Below, in pieces: positions 55,201 through 64,000 of a DNA stretch of 64,000 bases; positions within the stretch are counted from its first letter, which is position 1, and the number at the start of each line of letters is the position of its first letter. Under the pieces are notes generated by a model, which saw only the letters and a program-made list of their open reading frames with translations, was not told the DNA's origin and ran no database searches. Both the position numbers and the translations under genes were made by a program. Source of the stretch: Enchytraeus crypticus (lineage: Eukaryota; Annelida; Clitellata; Enchytraeida; Enchytraeidae); the NCBI GenBank assembly GCA_905160935.1, contig CAJHZI010000463.1, forward strand, positions 1,476,001 through 1,540,000, in the 5' to 3' direction.

Positions 55201-58200
55201 CAGGTTAATATGAACATCGTCAAATGTATGGACAGCAACACAGCCTTGGTACTATATGAAAAAATTGAACTGCAGTCAGCTAATAACTACTCTGCCCATC
55301 TAGCCATTAAAAATTTAAAACCATTAAATAATATTTGGTGCGACTGATATTGTTTTAGAGGTATATAGGTAATATAGTTTTGAATAAAACTGAAACTGTG
55401 TCATAACATAATCCACACTTTAAAACCAATATTATCTCTTAAAATTCCATTTTATCTTCTTACAATTTTTCTAACTCGAACCAGTTCAATAAAATTGGTA
55501 GCAACACAATTGATATTGAAGCATTACAAAATAATAACAATAATAATTAACTAAATAATAAATATTAATAATTAATATTAATTAATTTTCTAATGTAAGA
55601 ATAGTAGTACAAACCGATGGACTGTGGACTGTTTCTGAACGCTATATACCAGATCTTGATGGATCTACAGCAGCGCTCTGACATGCTCGTAAACTCACCC
55701 TTTAGATATCGACTCACGTATGGCTGACTGACCCCTATCAGAAAACAAAAAGAGTAAATTAGGTCAGATGAAAAGCCGCAAAAAAGAGCCGAGCTATAGT
55801 TCTTCTACTAAATTTGCAATTGTGGTTGAGCTTAAGAATTTAAAGCTAAGGCCAAGTTTAACGTCAGTTTCCAACTTGAATGGAATGTCAGTGACAGGGA
55901 GATAACTGGATTTGGATCCTGCACCTACTGATCAGCTGTTGAATAACTTGCCAACAAGCCATCGGCTCACCCCAATTTATTTTAATTTAGTTTAAATACT
56001 AAATTGCCGGCTATTAGCGGCAATTAGCGTGTTTTTATTAAGCACTTTGTATATAACAATGTAACAGACAACGTAAGGTACATATATAAATAGGAAGCAG
56101 CTGTCAAATAGCACAAGAGACACCTGAAGTCGTCGCTATATATAAGGTGATTTTTTTAAGTAAACAAAATTTTATAAAAGGTCTATAAGTAAGTTTATTA
56201 CAGCAGAGTTGTCTTAGAACAATCTTAAATATTATTATTGAGATCACATCAAAAATGAAACAGTACTTGAAAGGTTTGGACAAAGAAAATTAGATGAGAC
56301 AGGTTCTAAACGAAGGCTGAGGTTCTTGGGTCACTTATTGAGAATGTATGAAGATAGATATGCAAAGATTGCAATTAATTGGAAGCCAAACCAAGGAAAA
56401 AGGAAAAGAAGTAGACCTAGGATTACTAGAATCAGCACCATTAACAAAGATTGAGAAAATTGAACATTTCATGAAAAGAAGGGGTCAGTGAGCACTGAAA
56501 TGATTATAAGAAAGATTATAATTTGATAGTACCTGCAAGATATGCTATTTGTTGCTGCTTGATATTGTGCTGCGTCACAAATGATCTGATTTGTTCACAA
56601 CATTCTACTTCCCCGAGACTGTAATGAAACCATATTAATATTGTACAAAAGCAATTACAATAATGAGCTATCTATAATTAAGATAAAACAAAACAGTATC
56701 GCATAGCCTAAATGTGATGTCTTCTTCTAATACACTGATATATAAGATTCAATATATAAGACACAATACACATTCCAGATAACATCATAAATTGAGGACA
56801 CAGACTGAACTGTTTTAATTATTTAGATTATTAAATATATCATTACTAATACTGTAATTTTTAATTAACCTTAGGTTAAAATCCTATGGTTGGATAAAAA
56901 GACTTAAGAAAATGAAAGTACACTGTTAATATATTACTAAATATTAGAATTAAATAAAATATTACATACTCTAGAAACCGTCTAAGCTCATCAGAGTTTA
57001 TTTCTGCCTCCGTTAACTCAGTGCCACTGTTTATGAACCTCCTAACCAACCAATCGTCAACACAATCTCCATTGCCAACAACATTTGGGGAAGCCGAGTA
57101 TTCCGATTTCATTGCATATTGAGAATTTTGCTGAAATTGCTGCTTTTGCTGCTGCATCTGAAGAACATGCTGCAAAACCAGCTGTTCTTGTTGCTGCTTC
57201 TGCTGCTGAGCTTCTTTCTGCTCTTGTTGAAGCTTCTGCAATTGCTGAAGCTGTGCTATCTGCAGCTGCAGTGCTTGGACTTGCCGTTGCTGCTGCTGGT
57301 GTTGTTGACTTTGTTGTTGCTGCTGCAACTGCTGCCACTGCTGGGCCTGCACTATCTGCTTCACATACTGCTCTAGCTGAGTATCCTTATTATTAGCTGC
57401 TACAGCTGCTGCAGCTGCTGCTGATGTCAAACCGTTGCTGTTCCTCGCGTTGTCTCCAGCTGCAAATGAATCCTTTTGCTAAGACATAAAAAATAATAAA
57501 ATATTAATTACTACACTTACAGAGCAACATTTTATAAACAATAAGCTGCGTAGGCCAGGGAAGATTCAGGGTTAGAGCCTTTCTTCAGATGATATAAATA
57601 ACTAACAGAATAGAAAATTGCAATTTACTGTTTGATAAGATTAAATAAGTTGAAATAGGCAGGAATAGTAACTAGGATTAAAAAATAGAGCATGACATGA
57701 TAAATACTGACATGGATGTGTCTCAAAACAAAATGAAAAATAATGAAAAAAGTCACTTATTTTGAAAGCAAAAAGTATAGAAGTAAAGAATTGGAACTGT
57801 GGAAGCTGTAGTTCATCGCTAAACCCTTCTTTCTAAGCAAAATCCAGATTATGCCACTTTCTAAAATACAGTGAATTTAAAATATAAAAAAAAAATTTCT
57901 CCCAAATTAGAAGCTGTGTGAGCAAGGATTTATAAGGGTAGTATGGGTTTTCTAAACATAGGAGGAAATGTAAAATTCAATCAAAAACTGCGCCAATAGG
58001 TCTAACTTTTCAGGAATCGCAAAAAGTAAGTTTCGAGGTTTTCTACAAAAACCTAACAGCCCAAACAGTCAGATATTTAGGTCAAATTTCTTGAGAATTT
58101 GATAAATTTAAATCTGATAATTTTACATTACCTTTAGATAAATACTACAAATTATTATTTAATCTATTACTCAAGTCTCAGTCAAGCCAGTAGTGCAGTG

Positions 58201-58700
58201 TTATATTTATCATTTCTGACTAATGATTTCAGGATATTTAGCTTTGTAAAATTGCAACTGTGGACAAACCTAAATACCTGCATTCATTTTTGAAAAAATA
58301 TGCTTTTTTCACCCCTGTTATTTTCTAAAATTATCTCTGTTCACAGATGAAAATGACTTGTTAATATGGTTGCATGGAGTTCAGCTATAAATTCTTTTCC
58401 ACAATTTAAACTACACTACAAAATAAGAGCATAAAGCAGTGCTACAGCATCACTTTGAACGTTATAGAATATTTTTGTATACATTAATTTTTTATCATAA
58501 TTTAATTTTAAGACCTGATCAGCAACTTACATGCTATTATTAGAGTCAATACAAACCAAAGTTGTAGCGCTAAGATTCTGATCGAGTTGTTCAAATGATG
58601 CAAATACTGCGATGACCTGTTCTTTTGTTAGACCGCTGTTGCGCAATCGACGAACTATCTCCAGCTGCTCAACGGTAAATATTAACTTACTATTCTGCAT
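51832..58700 (-). CDS. HMBOX1-like: HMBOX1-like homeobox transcription factor, seven exons
   Basis: Nuclear DNA-binding protein. Exons 58557-58700, 56970-57478, 56533-56618, 55615-55734, 53875-54162, 53494-53592 and 51832-52265 have matching phases and total 1680 nt (559 residues). N-terminal helix FTVEQLEIVRRLRNSGLTKE (about 8-27) matches the HNF1/HMBOX1 N-terminus. A Gln-rich stretch (about 80-170) follows, then a POU-specific-like domain (about 200-287; IRSFVTQHNIKQQQIAYLAG, VSQPYVSRYLKG). The homeodomain (about 338-412) runs RRERFVFRSNHLEVLEHYF to VTNWFANKRKDMKK, keeping the WFAN recognition-helix core. Its long helix 2-3 loop ends GRPLTERERLT, closer to HMBOX1 than HNF1. The tail is Ser-rich and acidic. 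Human HMBOX1 is about 420 residues; the excess is mainly the Gln region. In vertebrates HMBOX1 (HOT1) binds telomeric repeats; whether this one does is unknown. Confidence 0.85.
52301..52548 (-). repeat. SINE-B copy next to HMBOX1-like exon 7
   Basis: Full-length antisense copy (gene sense): ATTATAGTGAAATGATCAAC, CAGCGCGGCTGGGATTCGAA, and TATTGCACTATTGAGACATT at its 5' end. Its (TTA)n tail runs to the exon 7 acceptor. Confidence 0.78.
53085..53303 (+). repeat. SINE-B copy
   Basis: AACCCTCGTGGGTTCGAATC then CCGGCCGCGCTGATCTGAGA; tail TGATCATTTCACTATAATGC. The box A end is lost. Confidence 0.78.
53494..53592 (-). CDS. HMBOX1-like exon 6: homeodomain recognition helix
   Basis: 99 nt, phase 1 to 1. 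Acceptor GACATCGCAG, donor AGTG|GTATGT. VGRPLTERERLTVQVVTNWF then ANKRKDMKKLACS. Carries the invariant W-F-x-N of homeodomain helix 3. Confidence 0.9.
53875..54162 (-). CDS. HMBOX1-like exon 5: linker and homeodomain helices 1-2
   Basis: 288 nt, phase 1 to 1. Proposed acceptor CTTATAG with an upstream CCTTCTCTCTC tract and a CTAAC branch-like site. Donor TCAG|GTTTGT. Starts ASQKQQLCDLQTQLLDFVQQ; homeodomain begins LRRERFVFRSNHLEVLEHYF. A longer exon from 54242 would read protein-like but is out of frame by 2 nt (see findings). Confidence 0.78.
54555..54897. repeat. 15-bp minisatellite, about 23 copies
   Basis: Unit CCCACAGAGAACACA with GTG for GAG variants, in the intron between HMBOX1-like exons 4 and 5. 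Open in several frames because 15 is divisible by 3. Confidence 0.92.
55615..55734 (-). CDS. HMBOX1-like exon 4: POU-specific-like recognition helix
   Basis: 120 nt, phase 1 to 1. Acceptor TTTCTGATAG, donor ATCG|GTTTGT. VSQPYVSRYLKGEFTSMSER then CCRSIKIWYIAFRNSPQSI. The (I/V)SQxxxSxxL motif is the HNF1/HMBOX1 POUs signature. Confidence 0.85.
55855..55975 (-). repeat. SINE-A copy
   Basis: Antisense: GTTTAACGTCAGTTTCCAAC, GGATTTGGATCCTGCACCTA, ACAAGCCATCGGCTCACC. Confidence 0.6.
56250..56465 (+). mobile_element. LINE fragment: RT C-terminus (family 3)
   Basis: Frame IKNETVLERFGQRKLDETGS then KRRLRFLGHLLRMYEDRYAK and GKRKRSRPRITR. This is the usual post-RT RRLRxLGHxxRM motif. Dead fragment in a homeobox-gene intron. 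Confidence 0.65.
56533..56618 (-). CDS. HMBOX1-like exon 3: POU-specific-like helices
   Basis: 86 nt, phase 2 to 1. Acceptor TTTCATTACAG, donor GCAG|GTACTA. LGEVECCEQIRSFVTQHNIK then QQQIAYLAG, the helix-turn start of the POUs-like fold. Confidence 0.85.
56970..57478 (-). CDS. HMBOX1-like exon 2: Ala- and Gln-rich region
   Basis: 509 nt, phase 0 to 2. Acceptor TATGTCTTAG, donor CTAGA|GTATGT. Begins QKDSFAAGDNARNSNGL, then poly-Ala, then about 90 residues dominated by Gln with Leu spacing (coiled-coil-like). Ends DWLVRRFINSGTELTEAEIN then SDELRRFL. Confidence 0.82.
58557..58700 (-). CDS. HMBOX1-like exon 1: start and N-terminal helix
   Basis: ATG at 58698-58700, MQNSKLIFTVEQLEIVRRLR and onward to DQNLSATTL. 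Donor TTTG|GTTTGT at 58556 gives phase 0, which fits exon 2. A stronger-looking GTAAGT at 58525-58530 would give phase 2 and a frameshift into exon 2, unless an unseen exon intervenes. Confidence 0.75.
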
Positions 58701-60290
58701 GTTTCTTCAGTGGGGATATCCATTCAGCCAGTAAGAATAAATATCCAATTTTACTGATCTATTAATTAGAGAGATTATACGACAAAGTTGCATCTGAAAC
58801 AAATTTACATAATATTAACAATCATGTCTAGGTTGACTAAAAACAGCACCAAAACTATGCTTTAATTCCTCTAACAAACTGTAAGAGAATCTGTGAATAG
58901 ACAATTGTTTGAAATAGGTTTGACAAAATTCACCAAATTGGATCTGTATAACATATTGGAATTTCTTCAACTGATTTGCCAATAAAATACATAACTAAAA
59001 AGAATTTTAAACATTATAGATTTTAAATGGCAAGCAAAAGAAAGTATCAGATCTTTGACACTTCGTACTTGTAAAGCTGGACTTTACAGCTAGAGACATG
59101 GCTTTAAATTTTAATACAATGCCATTAGAAAAATATAAACGACACAATATACCAAAATAATACAACATAATAAATTATACCTAAATAAATCCATACCAAA
59201 ATAAATTAATAAAGTATAAATAGCAAATAGCAGTATACATCATCACCAACAACTTATGTTTTAAATATGCATACACGTTAAAATTAAATAATTCAATAGA
59301 TCGATACATTTAAGCAATATTTTATCACATAATTTATTATGCAGAGCCGCCATATTGTTTCTAATGTAAAGTGGTATAATATTTGGTTAGTATTGTTACA
59401 ATGAAATTAGAATATTGAAGACTACATTGTATATAAGTTACACATGACGTATAAATATTTTAATAACAATACTTTGGTGAATTTTTATTAACTAACTTTA
59501 ACTGTTTTCGTTAATATTAGTTTAGAATTTGATTAAAAATTACCAATAATAACGGGTCGATGTAATAAAGTATCGCTTGAATTTACCAATTCCTTGGGAC
59601 TTTAGACAATATCCATTTGGTAATGCATTATTTATCTAATATTTCTAAGCAGTTTGAAGTATACTCTGTAGCCTAGGTGTTGCAATGTACTACCAATTGT
59701 AAAAAATTTTATCTAATAGCAAGTGCCCCTTTGTACCAATCCCAAATAAATTTTAAAGAATATTCGTCGTAAAATTTGGCATGATTAACGAATTTTTTGA
59801 AGAATCCCTTAGGATTACCCAAATAGTAAAAAATAAAATTTGTTGAAATGGGCAGGGTCTCTAGTAACTGGTAGCAACTTGGCTCCGGTGCTTCATGTAG
59901 GCAACCTCTCTTCGTCTTTATGGCTTTTGAAGTTAAGAGAGAGAGCTATTGTGTTTATTTCAGCATCCACACCAAATCACTGACAAATACAAATAGAAAT
60001 AAACATTTAAAAGAAATAAAATAAAAAAATTCCCAGAAACACAGGATATCCAACAATCTTAAGAAACTAGAACAACGGCCGTCAGGGAAGATGATACACA
60101 TCATATCTAGCTGACCACCGTCTACAGCTATATTAATGTCATATTTAATGCAAAATCAACTTAAATACACACTTTAGCTAAGCAACAATTCTAGCTAGAC
60201 ATTTATACAAAAAACCAAAATTTAGTAATTTACAAGCCATCAAACAATATATATTTGTAACGTTTAGTGAATTCCGCTAGGGACCCAGGA
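58701..60290. other. upstream region of the HMBOX1-like gene, no gene seen
   Basis: About 1.6 kb of AT-rich sequence containing presumably the 5' UTR and promoter. No convincing TATA or other element can be singled out. Confidence 0.4.
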
Positions 60291-60439
60291 GGTATTTGGT
60301 TCCAAGAATTGGTAAAGTTATAGACATAAGATTAAAAAAATTCTGAAGTTGTTCTAGAACACAAATAATTAGTTTCGGAGAGCCTTGTATTATACACAAA
60401 CGAGATCTGATTAGCAATAGAAATACATTTTATGGATAC

Positions 60440-61615
60440 TGACATAGTCAGATCGGGGAAATTGATGCATTTAAAACCAAGTTTACCAGTAATTGGAATA
60501 ACTGAAAAATTGGTAATACATTATAATTCATATAAAGTTGCTTAACATTATGAAACTTATGTTTATTCTGTAAAGTTCTTAGAATACGGTTACATGCAAC
60601 ATGTAAGGGTTGAAGCAACTGTTTGGTTGTATTGGCATAAACTTCAATGCCATATTGTGTCCTTGATTTCATATACCAATGAAAGGTATAAATTTTTACG
60701 ACAATTCACAGGAATAAAATCTCTACGATTGTATCACATACTATTAAAATTATTAATTGTACAGATTAATGATTTAATATGATCACCAAAAGTCAAATTT
60801 TCATCTAATGTTAAGCCTAACAATTTGGCAACATATGTTCTATTAATGCAGTTATTATCAAGGGATACAGTTAAATTGTTAGTTTGAATAAGAGCTTCAT
60901 CGTCTTTAGCGGGGTAGAACAATACATATGAAGACTTAGAGCAATTTACAGTTAGCTTGTTACTTATAAACCATTTACTTATTTCAGAGCAAGTTAGATT
61001 CGCAGAGATAAACAATTCATCAATAGACTTATGTTTAACAAACAAATTAGAATCATCAGCATACAGTTTTATGGACCCAAATGAACAGGCATTATGAATA
61101 TCATTCATATAGATTATAAAAAGTAAAGGTCCTAAAATCGAACCTTGAGGAACACCGATACCAACAGATAACACACTAGAAATGCTGTCACCAATTAAGG
61201 TGTGTTGTTTTCTCCGAGATAAATAAGAGTTAAACCAATCATAGGCAGTACCACGTATTCCATAAAAATTTAATTTGTGAAGCAGAATGTTATGATCAAC
61301 AGTATCAAAGGCTTTTGAGAAATCTAAAAATATACCAAGTGTCTTGTTTTTATGCTTATGTTCAGTAGATAAAAAAATTTACACTAGAGAGAAGAACATC
61401 AGTGGTAGAATGGCCGGATCTAAAACCAAATTGATTTTCATTAAGGATTTCGTACTTATTTAGAAATGTAGTAATGCGTTTATGCATAATTTTCTCGAAT
61501 ATTTTATTTAAATTATTAAGGAGGGAAATTGGTCTATAATTTTCCACTAAGTCATGTTTACCCTTTTTATAGACAGGAATGACCTTGGCTAAACAAAATA
61601 TAGTGAAACCTTAGT
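60440..61615 (-). mobile_element. 5'-truncated LINE reverse transcriptase (Jockey/CR1-like)
   Basis: In order: LAKVIPVYKKGKHDLVENYR, PISLL...FEKIMHKR, QFGFRSGHSTTDVL, then after a frame change at a 7-T run DFSKAFDTVDHNILLHKLNF, GVPQGSILGPLLFIIYMNDI, and the YADD catalytic box. Further on: SKSSYVLFYP, KLLGLTLDENLTFGDHIK, and after stops SRTQYGIEVYANTTKQLLQP. The RT palm is nearly intact, so the insertion is fairly young, but frame changes and stops inactivate it. The 5' part (endonuclease) is absent. Confidence 0.85.
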
Positions 61616-62485
61616 TACACAAAATATAATGTTTGGTATTCGATGTTGGCGAAAATTTAATAGAAATCTAGGTTGCTTATAACCGTGAAACGAACTTCGC
61701 ATTTATCGGACATTCTGGTTCACCTGGTATTCTTTATTCTATGCCTGAGCAGAGATGGGCAGTAATTTGGCCAATGTAGTTGAACTATGAAATTTAAATT
61801 ACAAATTGCAATTGTAATTCCTAATTCAATTACAATTTTAACTTTGATGTAATTTGTAATTTAATTATATTGGGTTCTCCCGCTGGGTGGCAGTTTTTGC
61901 CCCACTACGGATGCCAATTGTTGGGTTCTCCAATCCTCTCTCCGTTATAGGAGTTCAGGAATGGAGTCGTGGGTTCGACTTTTCTAACTCTTCATGCTTT
62001 GGCGGTATTAATCTTGAGGATGCAAGGATCTCTTGCTCATATAGCCAGTTGGAGGCTAAATCAATAGACTGGAGCTGCTATGAACAGAACTCATGCTTAT
62101 TCGTTCAATGTATGATAATTTATAGTATTTGTGTGTTATTTGCAATTATCTGTATAAGTTCTAACTAAATTAGAATATTGACACAAAAGCTAGTGATTTA
62201 TTATTTTAAACGATTTATTATTAACAAAGAAACACGATAGCAATATAACGAGATTAAAACATTAAATATAAAGATAGAATAGAATATTAAACGAATACTA
62301 CGAAACAATTAATAAAATGCTAAAAATAGGCGATATATATAAAGTTAGTCTACTTAAAATCAGTTAGCCAAATGTTTGTATTTGCAATTAAAATACGAGA
62401 TAGAAATGGGGAAGCGAGTTATTAGCTTCAAGGCACTCCTCGCTTAAATGATTTCATACTTTCCCTCTTTTCTTTTTTATTATCT

Positions 62486-63302
62486 GACTGTTAACACGTG
62501 AGGTGTTATTTTTCAGTCGTTTAGCTGAATCTATGAAAAAGACGCGTAACTAGAATAGGCAACTAGTAAATTGCGCTTTTCATAGATTTTAGGACCTGCA
62601 ATCGCCTGACTGAGATCTAGAAGGATAACGCTTATCTAGAGTGGACAACTAGAAAATTAGCGTTCTTCGTAGAACTTCAGTATTATTCTCTTCTGTCTTC
62701 TTTTCTTTCTTTCTTCTGACTGTTAACACAAGAGGTGTTATTTTACAGTCGTTTAGCTGAATCTAAGGCAAAGACGCTTAACTAGACTCAGGCACTAGTA
62801 AATCGCGCTCCGTAGAATTCAGGATTGTAGTCGATTAGCTGAAATCTATGAAAGCAACACCTTTCTAGATTAGGCACTAGAAAATTAGTGTTCTTCGTAG
62901 AATTTCGCTATTTCCTGATTCTGTCTTCCTCTTCAATTTTCTATCTTCAATCTTCAGTCTTCTATTTTCTGTCTTCAATCTTCAGTCTTCAATTTTCTGT
63001 CTTCTGTCTTCACTGCCAACACAAATTGTTGTAAATGCAGCTATTCACCTCAATTGACAAGGAAACGCTTTATCTAGATTCAACTCTAGTAATCGGCGTT
63101 TCTTGTACAATCAAGGATTTATACGTTCAATGAATTGAGATATTGAAATGTTGTCGTGATTAACCGACTTATAGAGGATTAGACGACAATTCCACACAAT
63201 ATCTGCAATCCCGTGAGGCACAATCGTTCTAATATAGATTTCGTATTTTTCGTGCTAACTATCCGACCTATAGAAGGTGCATAGTAGCAGTACTTCCTAC
63301 GA
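62486..63302. repeat. array of related hairpins (three short, seven long)
   Basis: Long hairpins at 62528-62588, 62612-62677, 62759-62820, 62841-62907, 63054-63110, 63151-63189 and 63239-63302. Short ones at 62486-62518, 62717-62750 and 63013-63040. The first five long ones keep CTAG on both sides of the loop. Details in findings. Confidence 0.7.
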
Positions 63303-64000
63303 ATGCAGTCAGAAATTCAGAAGCTTGTATGAAATCTATTAGTATATGAGTTTGTCGCAATAATTCATTAAGAGTTAAATTTAGACAAGTTCGCCTAGTA
63401 ATTCCTTACATGCCAGAGTTCAGGAGTGAACTAAAATTCTATGGCCTGTCCTCTGGTAATATAGTATTGATCGAGGCCATGCTCAACAGCCAATCAGAAT
63501 CAGGCTCTTCATAAGCATTTCTCCACCCAGCTCCACGAGTGGTTGCGTTGCATGCATGTATCTTATGCATATAATTTTTATTATTTCTTTACATAATCTA
63601 CTGTTTTTACTGAATGTCATGTATAATTTAATTTAGCATAAGTTTTACATGAATACACCAATAAGCAATGATCATATCTCAATATATGAAAGTTAAACTT
63701 CTAATTACATGTTAATTTGCATTTCCTCATTACTTAATTTAATATTTTCGTTTCATAACCTTGCAATTCTAACACAAAATAAATTCTAATGAACATACGC
63801 TGAAATGAATACACATTTCGATGCAAAAGATCAGTTTAAACATCTAAATACAAACATGAGTGCAAATAAAATTAATTCCAAACATATGGGTGAGAAATAA
63901 AATATGTAACACATTTAGTTGCGCTACATTACAGTGAAACGTCAAATCATCTTTTATTCCCACCTTACTTTGAGATTAAATTACAAAATATATATCAGTT

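Noticed and set aside
57057-57396. Ala-, Leu- and Ser-rich frames in the Gln-rich region
   Set aside because: Shadows of the CAG/CTG-rich exon 2 in other frames.

Overview
The window is AT-rich, intron-rich animal nuclear DNA, probably from a marine bilaterian invertebrate (a mollusc or other lophotrochozoan would fit; this is a guess). It is crowded with tRNA-derived SINEs, LINE fragments, micro- and minisatellites. There are no operons, ribosome binding sites or CRISPR. Coding sequence lies in short exons, so I rebuilt genes by matching splice sites and codon phase by eye.

Layout. (1) 823-3423, + strand: the last three exons of a gene I cannot name, with a helical, acidic/leucine-rich C-terminus. 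(2) 4140-38585, - strand: a complete-looking FACIT collagen gene resembling collagen alpha-1(IX). I place 30 exons encoding about 791 residues in one unbroken frame: signal peptide, a thrombospondin N-terminal-like (TSPN/LamG) NC4 domain, then Gly-X-Y blocks broken by non-collagenous (NC) interruptions, an NC2-like helix, a short last collagenous block and a stop. Genes 1 and 2 converge tail to tail with about 0.7 kb between stop codons. (3) 38.6-51.8 kb: about 13 kb with no gene I can support, holding SINEs, a minisatellite, a long hairpin and a promoter-like CRE/TATA pair. (4) 51832-58700, - strand: an HMBOX1-like (HNF1-class) homeobox gene in seven exons, about 559 residues, with a dimerisation-like N-terminus, a long Gln-rich region, a POU-specific-like helical domain and a divergent homeodomain with a long helix 2-3 loop. 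(5) 60.3-61.6 kb: a 5'-truncated LINE reverse transcriptase on the - strand. (6) 62.49-63.30 kb: an array of about ten related hairpins with compensatory changes, the most unusual object here.

Transposable elements: at least three SINE-like families (A and B carry pol III box A/B motifs; C ends in a CCTGCCA...TGGCAG hairpin also seen at LINE ends), two tandem 5'-truncated copies of one non-LTR element inside a collagen intron (25.56-28.49 kb), several other LINE 3' fragments, and a 733-bp hAT-like non-autonomous element with terminal inverted repeats and a near-perfect 8-bp target duplication.

The collagen product would be a secreted extracellular-matrix component; the homeobox product would be a nuclear DNA-binding protein. 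Nothing in the sequence links them functionally. A striking shared trait is frequent use of 5' splice sites with T at +3, especially GTTTGT, in both genes.
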